A DNA stretch of 64,000 bases from Trichobilharzia szidati (GCA_944472155.2 OX235271.1:104111256-104175255), one strand, 5' to 3'. Counted from the first letter of the stretch, positions 1 through 11,938 are shown. Notes: generated by a model not told the origin, from the letters alone. A program made the numbers and translations.

Positions 1-410
1 AAAATGTTTAGACTAAAATTAACAACACACAGACACACTTATGGAAATATCGGTTGATTAATATATCAGAATTCAGAAACAAGCATGTTTAGATGATATC
101 AGTGAGTGAAATTCACTTATCACTTATCATTATTTGTGTTGTCATTCGAATTATGTTTTCATACATGTCAATAATAATAACAATAATATAAAACTCATAG
201 TGTTGTCGACAAACAGAGGATTGCAGTCTAATCTAGAACATTTATTTGAGTAGTATCCATCTACCACAAAAAAATGAGAGAGATTCGTCATAAGGTATTT
301 GTTGTTCATGAGAAACTATTTCCATTTAAATTATACAAACACTGTATCAAACACCTTTTTCACTTCATAAATTCGTAAACCATTATAGTAAAACATGAAG
401 TGAGTTTTAG
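1..410. other. AT-rich stretch, nothing recognised
   Basis: No coding frame, tRNA-like head or known repeat was recognised here. The DNA is AT-rich with short (AAT)-type runs near 170-190. Confidence 0.5.
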
Positions 411-742
411 TCAGGCTGAATGTACAGCAGGTTAAAGTTGAGGCAGTAACTCATCGAAGAAGACATTACGAAATGGTCGCGCTATGTCGTCATTTGGCAG
501 AAGTTAGAATTCAAGGACCATTGAATCGGGTCCCAGTGGCTCAATGATCTACGAACTCGCTTTGTAACCAGAAGGTCCTGGGTTCGAATCCCGGTGGGTG
601 CATGCTGATGGAGAGTCCCAAACTAGAACGAAACAGCTGTCCAGTACTCCCTGCAGGTTTTCCAGTGGTTCTCTAACTGATGTCAACTCATGGTGAAATC
701 CTCCATGCAATCAAACAAAATCCCTACAAAATCAATACTTGA
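411..742 (+). mobile_element. HH-2 hammerhead SINE, near full unit
   Basis: HH-2 copy reading plus. It opens with the body sequence (cagcaggtt...gaagaagacatt...gcgctatgtcg), followed by a tRNA-like head: box A-like 'cagtggctcaatg' near 533 and box B-like 'gggttcgaatccc' near 580. A hammerhead-like segment at about 600-648 and the tail ending 'catgcaatcaaacaaaatccctac' follow in two blocks. In this copy the catalytic core is damaged: C3 is A and A6 is G compared with the better copies at 15.0 k. The order tRNA head, ribozyme, tail is that of the Smalpha SINE class; the family name is mine. Confidence 0.75.
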
Positions 743-1084
743 ATGTGACTTGTTAAAGAAGTTACACTTTTCAAACTATATGGTACCAAGTATCTATTCC
801 GTTGAATAAATACGTGTTGTTTTCAATGATCATTAAAACCATGTGACACATATTCAAAAATACCTTCTCAAGACCCTCCCGTTTAAATTCAGCAATGCCT
901 ATTATTTCAGTATCATAATATTCGAGTAGTTTCTTTGAATACAATTTAAGCTTAATCATTTTAGCATCAGGTAGATAATGACGTTAAGGTTCAAAAGGTT
1001 TTTTTATCTCAGGTATACTTTGAGACCCATTAGAATGAAAAATAAACCAATATTTTCACTTATTTTTGTATTTTCAGTTGATTG

Positions 1085-1262
1085 ATGAAACTTGACCGAA
1101 ATGTCCGGCTTCTGTTAACATGTTGTCTCCTAGTACGGACGCTCCAATGATGTCTGAGGATTAGCCCGATGTTATCTGTCGGATAGGGACTAGTGGACAA
1201 CCTAGACTTCACTAATAGTCGCCATCCACCAGATGAAGCAATATTTACCTATTTCGCTTTAC
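1085..1262 (-). mobile_element. HH-1 (Smalpha-like) tail fragment
   Basis: Degenerate minus-strand piece. 'tagtcgccatccacc' near 1217 and 'ggacgctccaatgatgtctg' near 1138 match the tail of the better HH-1 copies at 9.1 k and 44.3 k. No ribozyme core remains. Confidence 0.5.
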
Positions 1263-1275
1263 TTTTCCTTCTTGC

Positions 1276-1505
1276 ATAGATGGTTCAGCAACAGAATACT
1301 TGCCAACCAAGCAGGTGGTCTGGGGTTCGGTCCCGGGCTGACGTACTCCTAAACCTCACTTACACGGTGGTAAGACCAGTAAAGAGGGAAGGATGGGCAT
1401 CAAGCTAGCAACCTCACCCTGTAAAAAACCACCACTACTACCGGAACTTCAAAGCTCAGGCTTGAAGCCCTATGTCCCACTTGGAAAGCAAAGGAATAAA
1501 ATAAA
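1276..1505 (+). mobile_element. tRNA-derived SINE
   Basis: The copy starts in a worn tRNA-like head (box B 'gggttcggtcccgg' near 1322), passes through the middle block (actcctaaacctcactt...taagaccagtaaagagg) and ends with 'gcttgaagccctatgt' and a (AAATAA)n tail. The 3' 35 bp match the LINE 3' end seen at 7.46-7.51 k, which is the usual sign that a SINE borrows LINE machinery. No clean TSD was seen. Confidence 0.75.
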
Positions 1506-2139
1506 TAATAATAATTCTTTTTTACGAATGAGAAATAATAAGGTTTAAATATACTTTTATTTCATATATACTGGTATAAATCATTGTCTTCTGATTTTCG
1601 TCCGGTACATTAATTAAGTATAGATTAATTTATTCTACATACAGCCTTTTCAATTATCTCTTCCTCTATAAAGTGTTTATTTATCTATTCATTCACTTGA
1701 TATAAAAACAGGAGATGGTGGATTCAACGAAGTTTAAGTGAACAAGAACAAATTCAGCTCATAAATGAAAAGATACAGAATTCATTACATATGGATAGAT
1801 AATTGAATTGTTTAAATTGAATCAAAGATTATCCATAAGTATATGTCAAATAACCACGTAGGTACATGTGTACAGACATTCTAATAGTTGAGGATGAGTC
1901 GAAACTGTTAAATGTATCTAAAAGAAGAGATGGATGGAAACAGTGCCTTGATTAGATAAAAATCAATTTTAGTAAAAGTGATTCATTAAGCTATGTTCTT
2001 GTATGATGGTATATACTACTGATTGATTAATATGAGTAATCGGAAACTTCACACATCTATCAGTAGTGTTTTCTGGAAAGATCGAATGGAACTAAACACC
2101 AGCCAGTCGTTTTAATTGTTTGAGGCCAGGTATATTATT
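1506..2139. other. No feature recognised
   Basis: AT-rich, no usable frame or repeat recognised. Confidence 0.5.
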
Positions 2140-3093
2140 ATAATTTTTCCCTTGGGTTCCCAGTAGAACATAGGGCTTCAACAACACATCTCTACTTTGT
2201 TCTATTTTCTGCTGTCCTCTTCAGCTGGCCACAAAATTGCCCATAATCACCTCTCTTCTCCTCCTCTTACAGTCTCCTGCACGTCACCCTGGGACAACCC
2301 AATCGTCGTTGCCTGTTCGGGTTCCACTTGGGCTATGGACTGGCGCGCAATGTCATTCGACAACCTCAGTGTGTGCCCTATACTTCTCCATTTTCTCCTT
2401 CATATTTGTTGAACGATAGGTTCTTGGTTAGTTTCTTCTCTTAGTTTCTTTTTCCTAATTCTTTCTGGACAGTCAGCCGGCTAACTGATTTTCAGTATGG
2501 AGTCAGAGAAGGCAGTTGTTGATAAAAGTCTGCAGTCGTCTATGCAAATGCTTTTCGTGACGGGCTGGTCAAGTTTCTGACCCATATGGATGAAGTGACT
2601 TAACACGGGTGTTGATAATCCTAGTCTTGTTCTTTATGCTGGCTGAGTGCAGAAGATTTCCCAACTGGTTTCAGAGTGATGAAGGCCTATCTTGCCTTTC
2701 TGGTCCTGGCTGATTTTCACATCCTCATGGGTGCAATAGCCTCTAGTTCAAGCGATGCCACCTAGCCAGATAAGTGAAGGAGGTTACCTCTTTCAAATTT
2801 CTTCGGTTGATAGTGATTGGTGTTGGTTGCTTTTGTTTCTGTTGGTTATCTTCATCGCCTCCGTCTTCTCTATGTCCACCTGCAGTCCTGTCTTCCCTGG
2901 CTGCCTGCCTCTTCAACCATTTTGTTGGTGTTTGCCTGCAAGTCTTAGGGTTTGTGACATTAAACACAAATCATCTGTGAAATCCAGATCTCTTAGAGTC
3001 TTCTCATCGGTCTGTGCAGCCTATTCCTGTCCTTTTACTCCCCAGAGTCTGACACATAATCAAGTCCACAATAATTAGAGACTTGGTGCAAGC
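2140..3093 (-). mobile_element. LINE (RTE/SR2-like) RT C-terminal remnant
   Basis: Minus-strand LINE piece running from the RT palm/thumb area (near 3090) to the 3' end (near 2140). The 3' terminus, seen in reverse as 'cccttgggttcc' and 'acatagggcttcaa', equals that of the other LINE copies. Translated fragments show KNLK/EVTSFTYL-type and CLQANT-type segments, but stops and frameshifts break them. No catalytic FADD remains readable. It is arranged head-to-head with the plus fragment that follows. Confidence 0.7.
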
Positions 3094-3368
3094 GTCTCCA
3101 AAGGCATTTGCAACAGCTTGTTGCTGACATTCATTAACAGCCGCCTTTCTTGACACATTACTGAAGATCAAATGGCTAACCGGAAAAGATTAGCGGCAAA
3201 CAACCAATAACCTATTGTCCAACAAATACTCCAAGTGAAATAGAGATGATCTGGGCGTAAGCTGAATAAATCGTTCAGTGGCATTATACTGAAGGTCATC
3301 AAGTGGAGCCAGAAGTGGAAACGACGGTTCCAGCATGTGTCCAAGGGTTACATGAAGGAGATTTTGTG
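3094..3368 (+). mobile_element. LINE RT C-terminal fragment, plus strand
   Basis: Conceptual reading recalls the LINE C-terminal block: 'FINSRL', 'EDQMANRKRLAANNQ' and 'PIVQQIL', then a degenerate version of the RKWRWIGHTLRK block and 'GYMKEIL'. Several stops interrupt it. It is a second, independently degraded piece lying head-to-head with 2140-3093. Confidence 0.55.
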
Positions 3369-3369
3369 A

Positions 3370-4640
3370 ATAGGAAATAAAAGCTTATGAGTAATCGTTT
3401 CATCAGCTAAAGAAAGATTTCAGAGAACAGAGCAAACTGATGATATGTTGCTGAAGTATTGTGTTCCCCTAGGAACACAAATGAATACTGATAATAAATT
3501 TACTGTTCGCTTAGAAACAGCTGGTGGATCCATTGATCTAAATCATCGGATACTATTCATTATGTTTGTTTGATGCAACCTTTGAGTTTGATTCGGGTTC
3601 CCATCGGAAACTTTAGTGAAATTTCCCATCTAACTGTGTAAGTTTCAAATCATTAAGCTGCATTCCTGATTTTTAGGATTTCTTAAAGGTACAAAAGACA
3701 GTTCATCTTTATGATGTTAACCAACTGGTGAGTCAAGGAATCAATTCATCATTGTTTAACGTGCTTCACACGAGAGAAAACACGTAAATGAATCATCAGG
3801 ACAGGACCAATCTGTGAACCAGTGTGATACACTTTAGAGCTAGAAATTACCTGTGTTGATTTCAATTTAATTATAATGTTTACCATCTGGATATGTGTTT
3901 TAGCTGGCATAGCTGATCTGAATCCGGATTTTCCTTCCAACTTCAGTCATATAGCTCATTACACCAATAATAATCTCCCAAGCCAAGACTGTCTCAGATA
4001 GGCTGATCACTGTATGAAAACCCAATGACTAAAAGAGAAGCAATAAATCAAGTATTTCTAAATTTATCAGTTTAAAGTAAAAGTTTACAGTGGCTTTTTA
4101 TAGAAACCAAAAGCATCTGAACTACGGAATGTGATCTTTTTTGAAGCAAGAAGAATTTTAAGATTTTCATAATATGCGACTATAATACGGACACCAAATC
4201 ACAGGTTTTGTTTCACCGTGACAGGTGAGTAGTACTGGCTGATATAATTGATTTCCAGTATTTTCTATCCACCAGTGAGCAGTATATGTGTCTTAGGGAT
4301 GACGCTAAAAAATATTCTGTTGTATCATTCAAATACATAGTAATTATCGTGTCCTAATTCTAGTTTCCCAATTATCTAGTCGGTTTTGAATGGTATAAAC
4401 CACATGTCTTATATCGTCAGCCTTATAATTACATATGAAAATTAATCTTTTAAGCGATAAAATTGGAAAATACAGTCCAGGCAAATAAACAATTTTGGTA
4501 GTAATAATAATAATAATAGTAGCAATAACGGCAAGAATAATTCTTATAGTAGCTTTGGTCTAGACAGTACATTTATTTATAGTACACAATTATCAGTGGT
4601 TTTTATTGTAAAATATGTACTCCTTGTTTCAACTATGATC
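3370..4640. other. No gene recognised
   Basis: No coding or repeat match. A small palindrome (gtgttcc-cccta-ggaacac type) lies at about 3458-3476; its role is unknown. Confidence 0.45.
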
Positions 4641-4644
4641 ACTA

Positions 4645-5003
4645 ACTGATATCAGTTAGAGAACCATCGAAAACCAGCAATGAGTACTCGACAGCTACCT
4701 CCTCTTTGTTCGCGACTATCCTCAGCGGTACGCACCCACTGGAGTTCAAACACAGGACCTTCTGACTACAAGGAAAGCTCGTAAACTATTCAGCCACTCG
4801 TTCCCAACTCAATGGCCCATGAGTCCCAACTTCTACCAATTCGTGGTTTTAGCGCGATCACGAGCCAATGTCACTGGCGAGTATTTGTCTTCACTCCTGA
4901 CCTGGTGGAGCACACTGGTCATGACTTCTCACTAGAACTGCAGGCAACTTCATCCTGTAACCAATCACTGGCGAATATCAGATTAATTTTCAAGAGCTAA
5001 TCT
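4645..5003 (-). mobile_element. HH-2 element, minus strand
   Basis: Full-length but diverged HH-2 unit in reverse: tail 'gatatcagttagagaacc' (4649), ribozyme region (about 4670-4735), tRNA-like head (cgcacccactgg...cactcgttccc) and body down to 'cagattaattttcaag'. The GAAA and CUGANGA core strands are both mutated, so self-cleavage is not expected. Confidence 0.7.
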
Positions 5004-5244
5004 ATAGGGATTTAATTGGCTTTAAGTGGCTGAACGGGATTGAAAACCACTTAAAAAAGCATGTGAGTACAGATTATCAATTAGGAAAATAAGTGATAAT
5101 TAAAGTAGTACAAAAACTGGTACTCCTATTGTTTAAACAGGCTACTCTGTGATATCCATCTTATCAGACTTTACAACTATATACGAGAGGTGTTTACTAT
5201 AAATATCCTACGTTTACATTGATCAGGAATTAACCAGTGTCATT

Positions 5245-5505
5245 CATTCGTATAGTCTATAGCGGCGCTGACTGGATTCTATCAGTCAACTTGCAATGTG
5301 GTCACCATTCTAGAAAACTAACCATCATGAAGCACTTTTTGAATTAGGATTAGGTGGTTGGAGGTGAACGGTAAGAAGTCATGGACCTAGGTATTTTTGC
5401 CTGTTGGCATTAACCAATTAGGCATATCCGCAACCCTGGAGATTCGAGCTGTCACCCAGCCTACAGTCAAAGACGGTACCACTGAGCTGTTTGCAGCCAG
5501 CACAG
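5245..5505 (-). mobile_element. HH-3 element, degenerate
   Basis: Minus-strand HH-3 copy. 'gactggattctatcagtcaac' (body), 'ggtggttggagg' (unit joint), 'gacctaggtatttttgcc' (degenerate ribozyme) and 'gattcgagctgtcacccagcc...gtaccactgagctgt' (box B and box A in reverse) appear in order. The ribozyme strand is too worn to be active. Confidence 0.65.
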
Positions 5506-6350
5506 AATCTGAGTTCCTGCACGTGGTTATAACAACCATATAACTGTTCGTATAACTTAAGAAAACAGTTATATGGAATTCGTAATGATTATAGGTGTGG
5601 AGAGGAAGGGAGGGGTGCACAGTCTCATATCAACAAGATGATAAACAATTTTGCTTCTCAATATGTTGTTTAACTAAGCCTTTGTTATTTGACGCGCGTG
5701 GAATACAGTGTTACCGCATTTGTGAGGCGAAATTGTAGTAGTTGTACCGAAACGGAAAATAAAGACCATGAGGCCTAAAGGAACCTACCTTCACTATACT
5801 TAGTAATCAAAGATGCACCAGTCAAAAGAATTAAGACGACATTTTGTCTAGAACTATCAGTTTGTTGCTGCATATCTACTAAATAGGCTAATAGTGAACT
5901 TTTACTCATCTCACTTTTCTATGGACAACTGTCATGAAAAAAGGCAGTGAAATGGTCTATCCAATAACACAGGAATCAGTCAAGTAGTGAATTTGGAAAA
6001 ATAATTAGTACAACATTCTTCACTTAAGTAACATGTTCTTTTCTAACCACTGAAAAAGAAAACTTATATACACAATAGGCAAAAATATGTACTTTTAAAA
6101 GCAAGCTATAACCTAATTCTGTAGATATTAAATATAGCAGTTACATTAAGCATTTTTAACCGACAGGTTGCAAATTCCAATGATTACATATGCAGATAAT
6201 CATGAATATATTCTGCATAAAGTATTACACTGAAAATTAAGGATTACTCCTACATAACTACAGAAGGGTTTCGTACAGTCCTGCCACACAACACCTCTAT
6301 TTATCAGTAACTGTTATCGGAACGTTCATTTTCAATTCTCAGCAGCGAAA
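5506..6350. other. No gene recognised
   Basis: AT-rich. A 14-bp inverted repeat (ccatataactgttt type) at about 5536-5575 is the only structure noticed. Confidence 0.45.
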
Positions 6351-6354
6351 TTAT

Positions 6355-6455
6355 CATTCATTGGGGTAGGAGGAGGAGATAGAACTGACGAGTCTTGAAT
6401 AGGACTGAATGTGTATCCTCAGTTCCACTGCTAGCTACCATCAATCAGTTAACAA
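6355..6455 (+). mobile_element. HH-1 (Smalpha-like) ribozyme fragment
   Basis: A short plus-strand fragment with CTGACGAG (near 6383), a stem II remnant ending in ATAGGAC, and then 'tgtgtatcctcagttccactgc' in place of the usual 'tgcgcatcctggattccactgc'. The GAAA strand is altered (tgaa), so it is a relic. Confidence 0.55.
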
Positions 6456-6577
6456 AAGTGGTTGTATCATTGGTTTTTTATTTGGTAATAGTTGATGAAT
6501 ATAGTTACTGTTTTCATCAGTAATGTTTATAGTAACTGGTAAGTAATTTGTTTCGTGTAATAACAATAACCATTTAC

Positions 6578-6690
6578 AGGACAGCTGTCCAGTACTCCCA
6601 GGTTTTCCAATGGTTCCCTAACCAATGTCAGCTCATAATGAAATCCTGTAACTAATCAAATCCCTGTAAACCAACACTTGAGTAATAAAT
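6578..6690 (+). mobile_element. HH-2 tail fragment
   Basis: This partial copy starts just before the ribozyme cleavage site (acagctgtc/cagtactcc) and continues through the tail 'ggttttccaatggttccc' and 'aatcaaatccctg'. No tRNA head or core strand is present. Confidence 0.65.
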
Positions 6691-6714
6691 TTTAGTAGTC
6701 ATTCACTCACACAC

Positions 6715-7512
6715 ACAAAATCAAAGACTTACAAGCGAAAACCGACAAACTGGTCGAAGAAGCAGCAAAGACAGGATTCCAGGTGAACATATACAAGACG
6801 GAGGTTATGAAAATAACCAACCAACAACAACAACAGCAGCAGCAACATCCAACGCCAATCACCATCAACGGGAGGGATTTGAAAGAGGTTACTTCATTCA
6901 CTTATCTAGGGAGCATTGTCTCAACTACAGGAGGAAAGGACGAGGATGTCAAATCGAGAATCGGGAAGGCGAGAAACACATTCATCAACCTGAAACCAAT
7001 CTGGAAATCTTCGTCACTCAACATCAACAACAAAATTCGGATTTTCAATACAAACGTCAAGTCAGTTTTGCTATACGGATCAGAAACTTGGCGGGTCACA
7101 AAGAATATTTCCAACAGCCTGTTGCAGACCTTTATCAACAACTAACGTCTTCGCTCTATACTGAAGATTAGGTGGCCGGAAAGAATCACCAACAAGAAAC
7201 TATGGGAACAAACAAAACAAGAGCCAATCACCCAACAAATATGCAGGAGAAAGTGGAGATGGATTGGCCACTCGCTGAGGAGGCCACTGGGTGACATTGC
7301 GCTTCAGGCCATAGCTCGAGTGGAACCCGAAAGGCAAGTGGCGAGTGGGACGTCCAAGGGTGACATGGAGGAGATCGTGTGAGGAGGAGCTGAAACAGTA
7401 TGGACTAACATGGATGCAGGTGAAAACTACAGCAGAAGACAGAAGCAAGTGGAGACGTGCAGTTGAAGCCCTATGTTCCACTAGGAACCCAAGGGAACAA
7501 TAATAATATAAT
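6715..7512 (+). mobile_element. LINE (RTE/SR2-like) 3' half, best LINE copy
   Basis: From 6717 one frame reads a LINE RT thumb and C-terminal region: KIKDLQAKTDKLVEEAAKTG, then NIYKTEVMKI, a run of eight Gln (6823-6848), FTYLGSIVSTTGG, RIGKAR, KIRIFNTNVKSVLLYGSETW, LQTFIN. A single TAA at 7143 interrupts it. The same frame then continues with ILKIRWPERITNKKLWEQ and CRRKWRWIGHSLRRP. A frameshift near 7320 leads to the final EALCSTRNPREQ block and an (AAT)n tail. The first RT domains (endonuclease, FADD) are missing, so it is a 5'-truncated, inactive copy. RTE clade is inferred from the conserved C-terminal block; the exact family is not certain. Confidence 0.85.
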
Positions 7513-8930
7513 AATAGTCGTTCACTCAAACAGCAAATCATTTCTACTCGCATCGAAGTCATGCTAAGAACTTTCATATCACATTAGATACCGACAAAAT
7601 AGACGTTGACATTCATTTTCCAAATACTTTTCTTTATCACATGCATAGTCTTAGTACCTGTTAGACTTCAGGGAATGAAGTTATCTACAGTTATCATATA
7701 CCTATCCATCATCTTAAAAAAAATTACCATTCCATGAATGAATATGAGTGAATACATACTCTAGTTAACAGCTAAACTGATATGTTTCCAAAAACCCGGT
7801 CAAATTTTGCCCAAAACTGTGATTAGTTGACCTACTGTATATTTTGGGTGTGTCCATTAAACAGTGTTTCGGATGATTCAAATCTTGCGAAAAAAAAAAT
7901 TGATGGAAGGTTGGATAGAGAAGATATAAGGTCAGAGTTGTAAAACGTCAGTGTATTGGTATATTCATTCACTGTAATTGTTTGTTTGTTTGTTTGTTTG
8001 AATGTGTGCGTGTGTGTGTATGTGTGATAATTGTAGGACATCCTTAGTGATCATTGTAGGGTAGAAAAAGTCAGTCTGAAATGAGCAGGCGAATAGAGAA
8101 AAGAAGCATAACGAGAAAATGTAGAAGAAGAAGAAGGAGATGAAGAAGAAGAGACGAAGACGAGGACGAGGCCGGAGAGAAACAAACACACAAGCACACA
8201 CAAAAAAAAGCCAAAGAACCAGGAGAATAGGAAATGAAGCAAAGCATGAATGTGAAGCAGAAGTTGAATTAGATGCATGCAAACACAATATAAGCAAGTA
8301 AACCAGAAAGCAAGCGAACAAACAAACAAACTGACTAACTAACTAAAAAAGAAGAAAAATGAAATTGAGCATTTTTTGGACAATACAACACCAGGGTGTT
8401 CATTGGAAGGAAAGAGAGAAGAATGAAAAAGGAGAAAAACTAAATAAACTTTACCAAGTAAATACAATAAGTCGAATGATTCATCATTAGTTCAAGCAAG
8501 ACCTTGTAAATGATTAAGTGTGTGTATACACTCACTACGCGTGCTATTTTTGTTTCTTCACTACCCTCTCTTTCTCTCTCTCTCTCTCTCCATTGTTATT
8601 GTTGTCAGTTTATAATGGACAAACTGAAAGTATAACTGCACAATTTTAGGACAAACATAGCAGTGTATTTGTTTGTTATTAATATTATTATTATTATTGT
8701 TAATATTGCTGTTTCTAGTTTATTTTTCCATTTGTAAATATACAACTTTCATATACACAAAAGAATGTACACAAGATTGAGTGTACCTGGAATTAATGAA
8801 ATTGCTGTCAGTAAACGCACACATACCTGTGAAGTACTTCACATAGTACATAATCTCCTACTTAACTGTTTAAAATGTATTGCCTTTCCTTTCGCGTGTT
8901 TCTTATTCAGACTAAAATTACAAGAAGTCA
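7513..8930. repeat. Simple-sequence-rich gap
   Basis: No gene. It holds (TTTG)n at 7977-8000 followed by (TG)n to about 8026, a purine-rich (GAA/GAC)n stretch at about 8090-8230, (TC)n at 8563-8590 and (TAT)n near 8681-8700. Long antisense frames over the purine-rich part are low-complexity and not taken as genes. Confidence 0.8.
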
Positions 8931-8934
8931 CTAA

Positions 8935-9182
8935 ACGGAATAATAAATACCCAGTGGATAACGTTTTGGAGTTTGAGACGACTGGTTCTGGATTCGAGTC
9001 TCAGCGGGAACATCATCATTCATTGAAGATGCAGGTACACGCAGATGACGAGTCCTAAAGTAAGAAGAAGTGTACTCCTTGGATTCCACTGCCAGGCATC
9101 AACAACTAAATAATATTATGTCTCATTTTCAGACATCGTCGAGGCGTCCGTACTAGGAGCTGACATGCCAATTGAGACAGAG
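8935..9182 (+). mobile_element. HH-1 (Smalpha-like) SINE
   Basis: The tRNA-like head is worn (ccagtggataacgttttgg; box B 'gattcgagtctc' near 8992). A ribozyme segment at 9037-9100 follows (CAGATGACGAGTCC, then agaagtgtactccttggattccactgc). The tail is 'gacatcgtcgaggcgtccg'. Position C3 is A and the GAAA strand is altered, so catalysis is unlikely. The layout is that of the Smalpha SINE of schistosomes, which is known to carry a hammerhead. Confidence 0.75.
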
Positions 9183-9184
9183 TA

Positions 9185-10258
9185 TTACAGTCCACAGGAA
9201 ACACTTTAAACACAACAAATAAGAATAAATCCAATAATAATTAGCTTTATTCTGGATGTCGTTTACACAGTGTGCAGAATTCTCAGCAGAATTTATTACA
9301 TAATATATTCTCCTCCTCCTCCGAAATCGTCAAATAAAGTAGAAATTGAAAGTAAATCGCGTGATGCAATGTCATCTGACCTGCCTGCTTCGAGAAATAC
9401 ACAACATTTGGTTGGAAGCCACTTTAAAAAAGTTGACGAGTATACTTTAAGGTCCGAAGACATAAATGAATGTTTAAGGACCGAAAGTAGTTAGTTTTAC
9501 TTCCCTGGGAGTGACAGTTTGTACTAAGAATGTCAGGAATAGTAATCTCATGTATTGGGATACACTAGCACCCACGATTATGCTTTTTCTTAAGTTTAAT
9601 AGAAACTTACGAATCAGTAGGCTGTAAACATTTTAAATATTCGCGAGAGTAAACAATACCATTAGAGATCAAACTTTTATAGATTAAAACAATGTGAATA
9701 AGAGAAATAAGATGCAATATGATGATGGAGATTTTTGGTAGCCCAAGTTTTAAGCAGGCCACCGTTATTCAGTCAAAATTCTTGGTCCCTATCCTTACGA
9801 ATGAAAATTATATACTTTTTAAAAATTTGATAAACTTAATTTAACATTTCAGATGATAAGCGATACGTTTTAATCACACGAAGATTAACGGAAGTACAGT
9901 CAACTGATGATCCAAAACTGAAACGTAATACATATTTTCACAGATATCACCAAGTGATGTGTTCGTATTTCTAGAACTAAGATTATTTTGTTTTGAAAAT
10001 TGATTAGAAAGGCATTAAGGTGAGTTTACATTGCTTCCTAATAGCCTACTGAAGAAAATCTCAGAAGAAAAGTGGCATTCAAGGTTTACAGCTCTAATTC
10101 ACATCTTTGTTAATAAATATAATGATATGAAACAAATTCATTTTCAATTTTAGTATATTCAAAGTAAGTGTTTCTTCTCATACTGGATTCCAAGATGATA
10201 ACGTCGTCTACTGATATTCCATTCGACTAAAACAAATATCCAAAGCTGCTAAAAGTTT
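9185..10258. other. No gene recognised
   Basis: AT-rich and without a usable frame. The string 'gtagcccaagttttaagcagg' near 9738 recurs in a related form near 29632, so an unclassified dispersed repeat may be present. Confidence 0.4.
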
Positions 10259-10259
10259 T

Positions 10260-10447
10260 TTATTCCTATACGTTCCCAGTGGAACATAGGGATCCAAGCT
10301 AGAGCTTTGAAGTTTACTGGCAGCGTTTACTTTTACGGGATGGCGTTGCTAGCCGAATGCCTACACTTCCTTTTTTACCAGTCTTATTACCGGCTTAACG
10401 GGGTAATGGAGTTCATCCGCCGTGGATCAAACCCCAGACCAGTGAAA
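10260..10447 (-). mobile_element. tRNA-derived SINE, 5'-truncated
   Basis: Minus-strand copy. T-rich start, 'cgttcccagtggaacataggg' (shared LINE/SINE tail in reverse), the middle block, and box B in reverse 'ggatcaaacccc'. The copy stops there, so the first part of the tRNA head is missing. Confidence 0.75.
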
Positions 10448-10449
10448 AA

Positions 10450-11030
10450 GTTTAATTTATATAAGAATAGTCGATTAAAAGAAGAAGCAATTTAAACCAG
10501 AGATCTACATTTTTTTAATCATGTGGTAGGCAGTTTAGTATTGCGTGATGATAACCTGCTTAGTTGGGAATTAGAATGATAAACTGAAGGTTCAGAACTC
10601 AGACTCACAGTTCACTTAGCAACTATTCGAAGTATTTGTCATGTTTCTTCTTCTTTTAGGAGAATTTCATATTTACTTATTATATCCATTCTCCTTTCTG
10701 TTGCTTTTTCAAGAAAACTCAACACATTAGGGATATTTTTACTTCTCTTTGACTTTTGAAATAATCAGGAATCAATTTTTGGCGTGAATTGATATCATGT
10801 TCGGCAGCAGGAGACACTCCTGCTCAGCTGATCCATTAAGCATTTTGCTGTGAGTTGAATTTATTCCTACAGTTCGGAAATTTTTCACGTTTCTACTTTT
10901 ATTTCTCTTGGAAATATTTCCGACATTAGTCAATATTCCTTTCCGTTTCAGGTTATTCAAAGAATGATTTCTAATGGCAATTACATGTAGGCAGATTACC
11001 AGTTTTACTCAGATAGATTTTCAAATCTTG
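10450..11030. other. No feature recognised
   Basis: AT-rich and without supportable content. Confidence 0.45.
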
Positions 11031-11054
11031 TTTTTCAGATATATGATTGGCTAC

Positions 11055-11460
11055 AGGATCGATCACGAACTGGCATCAGTTAGACAAACATTGGAAAAAC
11101 TAGGGGTACTACACAGCTATTTTGTCCTAGTTCGGGGCTCTCTTCAGTAGTACTCACTCATTGGAATATGAACCCAGAACCCTCCGGATACAAGTCGATC
11201 TCGTAAACCATTAAGTCACTGAGACCCGACCGAACGGTCCATGAATTCCGAATTCTACCAATTCGTCATATATTTAACGCAACCGCCAGCCACTGTTACT
11301 GGCGAGTAACTATCCTCTTGCCTGACTTGGAGAAGTTGGAATTCAAACCCCAGTGTGTGCGTGCTGCTGAAGAGATTCTGAAATACGGACGAAACAGATG
11401 TCCAGTACTTCCAGGTTTTCCAGTGTTTGTCTAACGAATGTCAGTTGGTGATCACTTCAA
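11055..11460. mobile_element. HH-2 inverted pair
   Basis: A minus-strand HH-2 part (11055-11340: tail, degenerate ribozyme, box B/A in reverse, body) abuts a plus-strand part (11341-11460: end of the head, CTGAAGAG core at about 11372, GAAACAGATGTCCAG, tail). In the plus part the CUGAAGA and GAAA strands survive but stem II is disrupted (attctgaaatacggac). Confidence 0.65.
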
Positions 11461-11827
11461 ATAGATTTTTTATCATTTAAGATTTGGAAACAATCCAGGT
11501 AATTATCTTCAAGTAGTTATGACTTACACAAAGGGACGTTCAAAACACGCCATGATTATTTTAAATAATTTGATAATGATTCAACCGGACCCTATGTTCA
11601 AATATCTATAACATCTGTGGTTCGGATATTTATCACCATTATGAAATGACTGATATGATTATAATCATAAATAATGTATTCAAAACAGTTGATGAGTAAA
11701 TTAATTTTTCAATAAAGTACATATTTGACTAACTAGTGCCTCTCAAAAAAAGTATTATATTCACTTGAAACTTTTGTTTCACTACATAGTCAAAAGCTAC
11801 AAATGATAACAGATGCTTTTTTTCCAG

Positions 11828-11938
11828 TACTTGCTGCTTCTCATTTCCCCTCTAACTGATGCCAATCCGTGAGGTAACTTGAAACTAATCAAGTTTCTTC
11901 AAATACGTATTTGTGAACAATAAAGAATTATTGTGAAG
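11828..11938 (+). mobile_element. HH-2 tail fragment
   Basis: Begins at 'ccagtact', the position just after the HH-2 cleavage site, and runs through 'ctctaactgatgccaatccgtgagg' and 'aatcaagtttc'. No head or ribozyme. Confidence 0.5.

Noticed and set aside
6783..7145. Host polyglutamine protein
   Set aside because: The residues around the Gln run are LINE RT (FTYLGSIVS, KIRIFNTNVKSVLLYGSETW), and the same block recurs at 14 k, 33 k and 36 k.
7965..8329. Minus-strand hydrophobic frames that look like a membrane protein
   Set aside because: They are the antisense of a GAA/GAC-rich and TTTG/TG simple-sequence region. Low complexity explains the Leu/Phe/Ser-rich translation.
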